NCBI GenBank assembly: GCA_016929775.1
Contig: JAFGIE010000132.1
Coordinates: forward strand, 1 to 26,120
Source: Anaerolineae bacterium
GTDB taxonomy: Bacteria; Chloroflexota; Anaerolineae; JAFGEY01
Length of the DNA: 26,120 bases
Direction of reading: 5' to 3'
The notes beneath the pieces are model-generated. The model saw nothing but the letters and a program-made list of their open reading frames with translations, did no database searches and was not told the DNA's origin. Of this stretch, positions 7,279-12,507 are shown piece after piece; the stretch's first letter is position 1; each line of letters begins with the position of its first letter. Both the position numbers and the translations under genes were made by a program.

Positions 7279-7299
7279 GGGTGGGTTGGGGTGCGCGGG
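7279..7299 (+). other. Potential G-quadruplex after the oxidoreductase gene
   Basis: Four G-runs (7279-7281, 7283-7285, 7288-7291, 7297-7299) separated by loops of 1, 2 and 5 bases match the canonical G-quadruplex pattern. It lies 12 bases after the AOR stop codon, on the transcribed-sense strand, in the 58-base gap to the convergent toxin gene. No ordinary terminator hairpin is visible there. Confidence 0.45.
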
Positions 7300-7325
7300 C
7301 GAGAAAGCGGCTCGGGACAGAGGGA

Positions 7326-7802
7326 TCAGGGCCTCGCTCCATCAGGGCCTGCCCGGTGCAAGAATGGTTCCAGGTCCTCGGGCCAGACGGCAAGCCCCAC
7401 TGCCGGGCCGGACTGCCACAACTGGCGGTCAAACGCGGCGAGAGTCACCACTTCTCCGAGCGATGACTGCCAAAAACGGGCCACGGCGAGATGCACGGCG
7501 TCATATCCACGCAAGCCATAGTCCCAGGCTAGCGTGTCTGCCTGCGCCATGACCAGCTCGGTCAGTTGCAGGCGCACAAGGTCGGGCCACTGGGTACGGA
7601 AAACCTGCAACGCAGTCTGGGCCTCCTCGCGCGACAGTGCGCCGATGCGTGCTGCCTTGCCTAGTGCCGCAGCGACTTCGGCACGGCTGATCACGGCTGT
7701 GCCAACCGCATCGGCCTCGGAGATCAGCCTGTCCACGTGCGCCGATCCGGTCTCCGCCACATAGCGCTTGACCAGGGCACTGGCGTCGAGGTAGACGATC
7801 AC
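7326..7802 (-). CDS. VapC-like PIN-domain ribonuclease toxin
   Basis: PIN-domain toxins are Mg2+-dependent RNases that cut tRNA or mRNA when released from their antitoxin. The protein has 158 aa; most VapC proteins have 130-145. It begins IVYLDASALVKRYV. The acidic catalytic set is complete: Asp6 (LDAS), Glu42 (SRAEVAAAL), Asp101 (YDAVHLA) and Asp125 (AAFDRQL). The GTG start at 7802 overlaps the antitoxin stop codon in the 4-base sequence GTGA, the usual sign of translational coupling. It converges on the oxidoreductase gene. The C-terminal extension after about residue 140 is the only unusual part. Confidence 0.92.
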   Translation of the reverse strand: MIVYLDASALVKRYVAETGSAHVDRLISEADAVGTAVISRAEVAAALGKAARIGALSREEAQTALQVFRTQWPDLVRLQLTELVMAQADTLAWDYGLRGYDAVHLAVARFWQSSLGEVVTLAAFDRQLWQSGPAVGLAVWPEDLEPFLHRAGPDGARP

Positions 7803-8074
7803 GCGCGATCCGCGATCAGTATCTCGGCAACGGTGCGTTCGCCGCGCACACGGGCCACGGGCGCCATCGGCGTCAGCTTGTTACCACTCCACAGGATCAG
7901 CCCCGCCTGAGCCATAGCCTGCAAGCGCGTCTCCAGAGTCTGCGTGACGGGAACAATGCGACCAACGGGCTGTCCCCGGTCGGTGATGATCACCGTCTCC
8001 CCTGCCTGGACGCGGCGCAGGTACTTGCTGAGATGGGCCTTGAGCTCACGGATACCCGCGCTTGTCTCAACCAT
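7799..8074 (-). CDS. Phd/YefM-family antitoxin
   Basis: It is the antitoxin partner of the PIN toxin, binding its own promoter and blocking the nuclease. The protein has 91 aa. The N-terminal part shows the Phd/YefM pattern: AGIRELKAHLSKYLRRV (6-22), then GETVIITDRGQPVGRIVPV (25-43). The C-terminal half (about 50-91) should be the flexible toxin-binding segment. The ATG at 8074 is chosen because GAGGAGGT lies just upstream; a longer reading frame would begin inside the promoter. The leader is only about 29 bases, and its own near-consensus promoter sits at 8110-8138, as expected for an autoregulated module. Phd-like antitoxin with VapC-like toxin is a common mixed pairing. Confidence 0.92.
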   Translation of the reverse strand: MVETSAGIRELKAHLSKYLRRVQAGETVIITDRGQPVGRIVPVTQTLETRLQAMAQAGLILWSGNKLTPMAPVARVRGERTVAEILIADRA

Positions 8075-8109
8075 CCTTGGCACCTCCTCACCCCCATGAT
8101 TGTGACTAC

Positions 8110-8138
8110 ATTGTACATCATGTGGGCTCAAGTGTCAA
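8110..8138 (-). promoter_or_regulatory. Consensus sigma70-type promoter of the toxin-antitoxin operon
   Basis: On the minus strand: TTGACA (8138-8133), a 17-base spacer and TACAAT (8115-8110). Transcription should start near 8103. It lies in the 84-base gap between the antitoxin start and the URO-D-like stop codon, so the module is transcribed independently. The antitoxin dimer probably binds over it. Confidence 0.75.
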
Positions 8139-8158
8139 GCGAAAAGTGGGTTGATCTG

Positions 8159-9361
8159 TTACATCTGCCCGTACTTGAGTCCAGCCTCGATGTAGCGCTC
8201 GACGTTCGTCAGGAGCAAGTCCGACGGTCGCTCGTGTGGCCCCGCGGACGTCATGAGGATCACGTTGCGCTTGCCGCCCCCTTCGATCGCGCGGCGTATG
8301 AGCGCCTCGAGCTCGTCGGGCGGCTGGATCTCCATGTCCAGGAACTCGATGTTGCCGAGAAAGACGAGCTTGCCATCGTAGGACTGCTTGAGTTCGACCA
8401 TGTCGGCATCGCCCTGCGGCGGCGGCTCGACGGGATCGGTCGAGTCGACGCCCATGTCGACGAACGAGTCGAGTAGCGTGCGCACCCTGCCGTGACAGTG
8501 GACGTGGATCCGGGCATCGGGGTCGGCAGCCTTGATGCGGCGCATGATCTCGCCGTCATAGGGCACGACCCACCGCTCCCACTGCTTGGGGCCCATCATG
8601 GGCGGCGAAGCGCGCTCGACGCCGTTGAAATGCCAGAACGGGCCAACGCCCTGCGAGAGGAGCCAGTCGACCTTGCCCCCGGTCCGCTCGAGCCAGGCAT
8701 CGGCGAGGTCCTGGATCAGCCCGGGCTCGGCGATGACCCATTCGAGCAAGAGCTGAAAAGACATGATCCCGCACAGCATGGCGACCATCGAGTTGACGGC
8801 GCCGCCGCCGACGGCGTTCTTGCCCATCTCGGCGCGGTGTGCGCGAAAGGCGTCACATGTCGACGGGTCGGGCGGGTCAAAGCGGTAGGGCACGCTGAGC
8901 AGCCGCTCCACGTCTTCTGCGCACTGCACCGGCTTGTGGACGTCCCAGTTGGTAAAGATGCCGTCGTCCTGCTCGTAGATCCAGGTGAGGTCACCCTTGG
9001 GCGTGTGCAGGATCGTCGTATAGCGGGTCCGGATCGCCGACACACGTTCTGGCGGGAACTCTTCGACGTACTCTTGGGGCGCCTCCAGGAAGCGCTGGTA
9101 GCTCTGCGGGGCAAAGACGCGCGGGATGCCGACCCGGTTGAAGGGCGGCTTGAGGTCACAGTGGGCCTGCACGAGCCGGCACACGCGGCGAAAGCGCTCC
9201 TCATCGCGCCAGTCGCCAAACGTGGTGGCGTCCACGTCGCGAGCCGGATGCCACGGGATCGGCGACAGGATCGGGACGCGGTCCACCGGTTCACGGCGGT
9301 ACGTGCCGCACACGCGGCGGCACGAGGCTTCATAGTCGAATGTGCCGTTAGGCAGGGTCAT
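8159..9361 (-). CDS. URO-D superfamily protein (uroporphyrinogen decarboxylase / corrinoid methyltransferase-like)
   Basis: Members of this TIM-barrel superfamily either decarboxylate uroporphyrinogen or move methyl groups between corrinoids, substrates and coenzyme M/THF. The protein has 400 aa, longer than HemE (about 350). The ATG at 9361 has GAGGAG 8 bases upstream; upstream in-frame ATGs have none. ARIHVHCHGRVRTLL (283-297) occupies the place of the zinc-binding H-x-C-G segment of MtaA-type methyltransferases, but with three histidines around Cys289. The C-terminal metal-ligand region reads TSAGPHERPS (371-380), so His rather than the usual Cys is available. The N-terminal Arg motif of true HemE is not evident. 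A methyltransferase-like or other lyase role is more likely than heme synthesis. No corrinoid protein gene is adjacent. The promoter lies at 9531-9559. Confidence 0.8.
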   Translation of the reverse strand: MTLPNGTFDYEASCRRVCGTYRREPVDRVPILSPIPWHPARDVDATTFGDWRDEERFRRVCRLVQAHCDLKPPFNRVGIPRVFAPQSYQRFLEAPQEYVEEFPPERVSAIRTRYTTILHTPKGDLTWIYEQDDGIFTNWDVHKPVQCAEDVERLLSVPYRFDPPDPSTCDAFRAHRAEMGKNAVGGGAVNSMVAMLCGIMSFQLLLEWVIAEPGLIQDLADAWLERTGGKVDWLLSQGVGPFWHFNGVERASPPMMGPKQWERWVVPYDGEIMRRIKAADPDARIHVHCHGRVRTLLDSFVDMGVDSTDPVEPPPQGDADMVELKQSYDGKLVFLGNIEFLDMEIQPPDELEALIRRAIEGGGKRNVILMTSAGPHERPSDLLLTNVERYIEAGLKYGQM

Positions 9362-9421
9362 CGGTCTGCTCCTCTGTGGGTTGCTCTGTTCTTCCATTGC
9401 CGTCATCTCGACGGCGCAGGA

Positions 9422-9438
9422 GCCAGCAAGATGCTGGC
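9422..9438 (-). promoter_or_regulatory. Leader stem-loop of the URO-D-like gene
   Basis: GCCAGCA (9422-9428) pairs perfectly with TGCTGGC (9432-9438) over a 3-base loop. It lies inside the roughly 160-base untranslated leader of the URO-D-like gene, about 60 bases before its start codon. Function unknown. Confidence 0.35.
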
Positions 9439-9498
9439 GGTCCGATCGGTCCCCTCGCCCGGATGCGCCAAGTCGCTATGCTGCGCGCGCGAGACGAT

Positions 9499-9512
9499 CC
9501 ATCCCGCGATGG
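9499..9512 (-). promoter_or_regulatory. Promoter-proximal leader stem-loop
   Basis: CCATC (9499-9503) and GATGG (9508-9512) form a 5-bp stem with a 4-base loop, roughly +12 to +25 from the predicted transcription start of the URO-D-like gene. Confidence 0.3.
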
Positions 9513-9530
9513 GGCGTTGCCGTGGGGTCC

Positions 9531-9559
9531 ATTCTATCGCGAGGTGCGCTAGAGCGCAA
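9531..9559 (-). promoter_or_regulatory. Promoter of the URO-D-like gene with palindromic operator candidate
   Basis: Minus strand: TTGCGC (9559-9554), a 17-base spacer and TAGAAT (9536-9531). The palindrome TGCGCT-AG-AGCGCA (9545-9558) overlaps the -35 box and spacer, a typical repressor position. The stretch 9531-9564 recurs at 25994-26027 before the PL22-like gene with 28 of 34 identical positions. Confidence 0.65.
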
Positions 9560-9564
9560 ACCGG
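9531..9564. repeat. Duplicated promoter sequence, copy 1
   Basis: Copy 1 of a 34-base sequence whose other copy is at 25994-26027. The first 14 bases (ATTCTATCGCGAGG) and the block GCGCAA at offsets 24-29 are identical. Differences are at offsets 15, 18, 21, 23, 30 and 32. Both copies face the same way relative to a downstream minus-strand gene. Confidence 0.7.
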
Positions 9565-9619
9565 ACAATGCCCGCCATTAGCTGTCCGAGCCGCATGACG
9601 CGCGTTGCGGGCGGCGCGA

Positions 9620-10582
9620 TCAGGTGGGCCGATCCGCATCACGCTCATCGCGGACGGCGACAGCCGCGCCGAGATGTGCGCCAAAAAGCGCGATCCAGCT
9701 GCTGACATAGATCCAGAGCATCAGCGCAACAACCGACGCGAGCGAACCATACACCAGCTCATAGCGGACCAGCCCGCTGCTCAGGTACCAGGCGAACCCT
9801 CGCTTGGCGACCTCCCAAGCCGAGGCGGCGAACAATGCGCCCAATAGGGCAGATGACCAGCGGACCTGCGCGCTGGGCACCCAGCGGTAAAGGCCCATGA
9901 ACAAGAGGAACGCCAGCAGCCACGGCGCCAGCTTTGAAAGCAGGCTCCAGGCAAGCGTCCCTGCACCGGATGCCCCACCCCACAGCACGCCGTCCAGCGC
10001 GGGCAAGAGACTGAGCAGGGTGCTGGCGAGCAAGGAAAGCGCCAAGAGCCCAGCCAACGTGCCCACCATCGCCAGCGCGATCAGACGTCGGTGCAGCGAT
10101 TGGCGCGGCTTTGCGTCGGGCCAAGCGCGACTGACGTTACGGGCGACGGTGGTAAAGGCGCCTGTCGCTGACCACAGGAGGCCGATCAACCCCAGGGGGC
10201 CCACCGTGCCCCGGCGCTGACGCAGATCCTGCAGGTTCTCCTCCACCAGGGACGCAGAGGTCGGCAGTGCCCTGGTGACGGCATCCACAACGACCTGGTG
10301 GGCCTCCTCGCTCTCCAAGAGCATGCCCCCGACTGCGACGAGGGTCAGCAGCAGGGGGAAAAGCGTAAAGATCGAATAGAACGCCACTGCGGACGCCGCT
10401 TCCTGACCACGTGCTTTGGCAAAGCTCCGCAGCGCGCGCTTTACAATGCGCACCAAGCCGCCAAGAGAGGCGACGATGTGTCGGTAGATTGTTCCGCGAT
10501 CCGTCGTCAACTCGGCCCCCAGTTGTTCGGGCTCGCAGCGGCGGCACAGGTCTGCCGCAGACAAGCGCCTTCTCCCCGCCAT
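9620..10582 (-). CDS. YihY/BrkB (UPF0761) family inner-membrane protein
   Basis: Often labelled 'ribonuclease BN' by an old misassignment, this is a six-helix membrane protein of uncertain role, possibly transport. The protein has 320 aa. Helices lie at about 66-88, 128-150, 168-196, 217-235, 242-262 and 278-308. Family features are the amphipathic approach to helix 1 (AASAVAFYSIFTLFPLLL), LLWSATGAFTTVARNV (135-150), and YGSLASVVALMLWIYVSS (278-295) followed by a GA-x-L-G segment. The N-terminus is longer than usual, with DLCRRC (11-16). The start is uncertain: ATGs at 10582 and 10591 both lie close to a GAGAAGGA site. It follows the helix-hairpin-helix gene by 67 bases and may belong to the PRC-barrel operon. 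Confidence 0.87.
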   Translation of the reverse strand: MAGRRRLSAADLCRRCEPEQLGAELTTDRGTIYRHIVASLGGLVRIVKRALRSFAKARGQEAASAVAFYSIFTLFPLLLTLVAVGGMLLESEEAHQVVVDAVTRALPTSASLVEENLQDLRQRRGTVGPLGLIGLLWSATGAFTTVARNVSRAWPDAKPRQSLHRRLIALAMVGTLAGLLALSLLASTLLSLLPALDGVLWGGASGAGTLAWSLLSKLAPWLLAFLLFMGLYRWVPSAQVRWSSALLGALFAASAWEVAKRGFAWYLSSGLVRYELVYGSLASVVALMLWIYVSSWIALFGAHLGAAVAVRDERDADRPT

Positions 10583-10632
10583 AGCTCCCATCCTTCTCTC
10601 TGCTTTCACCCGATCCCCCGACAAGCGCCGCA

Positions 10633-10650
10633 ACCGCACGCGCGTGCGGT
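10633..10650. repeat. 18-bp perfect palindrome after the HhH gene
   Basis: ACCGCACGCGCGTGCGGT is its own reverse complement and touches the stop codon of the helix-hairpin-helix gene. In RNA it gives a 7-bp stem with a GCGC loop; in DNA it could be a dimeric protein site. No T-run follows on the minus strand, so a processing or stability element, or an operator for the YihY gene, are both possible. Confidence 0.5.
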
Positions 10651-11498
10651 CAGGACATCCCGTAATAGCGCAGACAGGCAGCCTCGCGACCGCGCACCAC
10701 GCGCTTGCCATTCAACGGCCCCCCTCTGTGGGTCACGACCGTGGCCTGGCCCTCGCTCCCATCGCGGTCGTAATAGATCACCACCCACTTATGCGTGGTT
10801 CCCAGCTCGTGCGCGCGAGCCGTATTCGAGTAAAGCGCTGTGAGGTCCCAGCCATCCCGTTCCACGTGCAAGATCGGCAGCCAGGCTTCCCGCTCTGGGT
10901 TGAAGCGACGGGGCGCGATCTTGGCGAGCTCGCCCTCCTCCGCGCGCTCTCTATATTGCGCATCGACCTCGAGCAGCGTTGCGACCGTGGGGCGCTCCTC
11001 CGGGCGAGGGCGCCTGCCCCGCACACCCAGCATGCCAGAGAGAGCCAACCGCACCCCCTTGACGCGTCGCGGGCCAAATCCCTCGACCTCTTGCAGCCGA
11101 CCATCGTGCGCAGCGCGTTCCAGATCCTCCAGGGTATCGATCTCGAGGCGGTTGACCACGCGCCGTGCTAGCGTCTCGCCGATCCCGGGCACCTGCACGA
11201 ACAGGTCCTCGGGGGACACCTCTCCCTCCAGCCTGCCCAGCATGCCGGAGCGCCCCGTGCGCACGTATTGGTCAATCAGCCTAGAAAGGCCCTGCCCGAT
11301 CCCAGGAAGCGCCTGTATGGCCTCGCGTCCCGCCGCACGCACCCACTCGGCGACCGACCGGTCTGCGTCGCGCACGCTCTGCGCGCCATCCCGATAGGCG
11401 CGCACGCGAAAGGGGTTCGCCCCCTGCGCCTCGAGCAGATCCCCGATCCGCTCCAAGAGACCTGCGATCGCCTCGTTGGTCGGTCGCGCGTGCGACAC
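10650..11498 (-). CDS. PolX-like helix-hairpin-helix protein lacking a polymerase domain
   Basis: The protein has 282 aa, with a GTG start at 11498 behind an excellent AGGAGGTGA site. Residues 7-65 match the 8-kDa N-domain of DNA polymerase beta/PolX (QGANPFRVRAYRDGAQSV). Three helix-hairpin-helix turns follow: PGIGQGLS (65-72), PGIGETLA (104-111) and EGFGPRRVKG (139-148). In PolX the nucleotidyltransferase palm would come next, but no palm or PHP domain is present. Instead residues 170-282 form a different domain (WLPILHVERDGWDLTALYSN, then TARAHELGTTHKWVVIYY and RVVRGREAACLRYY). I associate this arrangement with an uncharacterised bacterial family. DNA binding, probably to gapped or damaged DNA, is inferred. 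It begins 44 bases after the PRC-barrel gene. Confidence 0.82.
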   Translation of the reverse strand: MSHARPTNEAIAGLLERIGDLLEAQGANPFRVRAYRDGAQSVRDADRSVAEWVRAAGREAIQALPGIGQGLSRLIDQYVRTGRSGMLGRLEGEVSPEDLFVQVPGIGETLARRVVNRLEIDTLEDLERAAHDGRLQEVEGFGPRRVKGVRLALSGMLGVRGRRPRPEERPTVATLLEVDAQYRERAEEGELAKIAPRRFNPEREAWLPILHVERDGWDLTALYSNTARAHELGTTHKWVVIYYDRDGSEGQATVVTHRGGPLNGKRVVRGREAACLRYYGMS

Positions 11499-11542
11499 AG
11501 CTCACCTCCTCAGGCCATCGGGCTAGGATGGGTAGTTCACAC

Positions 11543-12280
11543 CTACATCGGACTCTGCAGCCAGTAGCCCGAGATGCCATAGTGATCGTGGAGCTCGACT
11601 TCGTAGGAACGCGCGATCGGCGCCGCGGGATCGTACTCGGGGCTCTGCTCGACCTCCTCGCGGGTCAGGTCCAGGCGCGCTGTCGAGGCAGCCCAGTCCA
11701 CGTCCTTGAGCCAGCGCTGTCCCACCAGTACCTTTCGGCCGGGCAGCCAGTCGCCCGTGTCCACGACCACGTAGCGGATGGTCCAACTCGTGGCGTCGAC
11801 GAAAAAGTCATCGACGTGGCCGATCTCGCCATCGGTGGCTTGGATCCGATAGCCGGTCACCTCTCTGGTGCTGCGCAGGTGCGGATCGCCCTCACGCTCA
11901 GCGGATGGCGCTGCGCCGGGGGGCGGTTCTGCCACGATCAAGGGCAGCGCGCCGGTGCGCCAGTAAGGCGCCCAGCCATAGTAGCGGTGCAGCTCTTCTT
12001 CTCGCTGTCTTGAGACCGGCTTGGCTAGATCGATGTGCGGGCTGTGTGCGACTTGGTCTTGCGTCAGGCCGACCTCGAGCTCATCCATCTGCCACCGTAC
12101 GAGCTCGACACATCGCGGAGCGAGCAGCACCCGGCGTCCCAACAGCCAAGGGCCGGTGTTCACGACCATGTACCGGACCTTCCACTCGCGGTCGTCAAAG
12201 TAGAGGTCGCGGACGTGGCCCACATCGCCATCCGAGGCGTGGACGGTGAATCCATACAGGTTCTCTGTGCTGTGCAACAT
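11543..12280 (-). CDS. Tandem PRC-barrel domain protein
   Basis: PRC barrels are small all-beta domains found in RimM, photosynthetic reaction centres and many stress-related proteins; no enzyme activity is expected. The protein has 245 aa, with ATG at 12280 and a GGAGGA site. It contains two homologous halves: residues 7-102 and 139-236 align along their length, for example GFTVHASDGDVGHVRDLYFD against GYRIQATDGEIGHVDDFFVD, RYMVVNTGPWLLGRRVLL against RYVVVDTGDWLPGRKVLV, and EEELHRYYG against EVELHDHYG. A Pro/Ala linker (about 118-128) joins them. There is no signal peptide or membrane helix. It is the first gene of a probable operon with the helix-hairpin-helix and YihY genes, and the array upstream resembles that of the glucan-synthase operon. 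Confidence 0.9.
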   Translation of the reverse strand: MLHSTENLYGFTVHASDGDVGHVRDLYFDDREWKVRYMVVNTGPWLLGRRVLLAPRCVELVRWQMDELEVGLTQDQVAHSPHIDLAKPVSRQREEELHRYYGWAPYWRTGALPLIVAEPPPGAAPSAEREGDPHLRSTREVTGYRIQATDGEIGHVDDFFVDATSWTIRYVVVDTGDWLPGRKVLVGQRWLKDVDWAASTARLDLTREEVEQSPEYDPAAPIARSYEVELHDHYGISGYWLQSPM

Positions 12281-12318
12281 GTTGCGTGTCCTCCAACGAT
12301 CTCAACGGGTATCCCATG

Positions 12319-12364
12319 CTGCGCCCTGGGGGCGCTGTTCTGCGCGGCGCCGGGCAGGGCGCAG
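12319..12364 (-). promoter_or_regulatory. Large stem-loop in the PRC-barrel mRNA leader
   Basis: CTGCGCCCTG (12319-12328) and CAGGGCGCAG (12355-12364) form a perfect 10-bp stem enclosing 26 bases that can fold further (GCGC arms). It lies between the predicted transcription start near 12380 and the PRC-barrel start codon. It is the longest perfect stem I noticed in the window. No U-tract follows, so it is a leader structure rather than a terminator. Confidence 0.5.
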
Positions 12365-12386
12365 GAATACCCTCCGGTCACACATC

Positions 12387-12395
12387 ATGTTACCA
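12387..12395 (-). promoter_or_regulatory. Extended -10 promoter candidate of the PRC-barrel operon
   Basis: The minus strand reads TGG-TAACAT (12395-12387). No good -35 box lies at the right distance, which would suit an activator-dependent promoter. GGTTGG repeats begin about 30 bases upstream. Confidence 0.4.
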
Positions 12396-12423
12396 CGACG
12401 TGCTGCCGCCAACCGCCGGGGAA

Positions 12424-12460
12424 GGTTGGCAGCGGCGCTGGATTGGGTTGGCAAGGTTGG
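12424..12460. repeat. GGTTGG repeat array upstream of the PRC-barrel operon
   Basis: Plus-strand GGTTGG at 12424-12429, 12446-12451 and 12455-12460, two of them extended to GGTTGGCA, plus a related ATTGGG at 12442. Spacings are 22 and 9 bases, close to two and one helical turns. The array sits just upstream of the extended -10 box and resembles the more regular array at 23130-23175. It is the only notable content of the 12281-12507 gap apart from the promoter and leader hairpin. Confidence 0.5.
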
Positions 12461-12507
12461 AAATGGGTGCGCCCCTCCACCTCGCGATCGCACGGTCGTC
12501 CGGCGCC

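Noticed and set aside
7326..8138. Toxin-antitoxin pair as a novel system
   Set aside because: All PIN catalytic residues, the GTGA overlap and the Phd/YefM pattern are ordinary for this well-known class.
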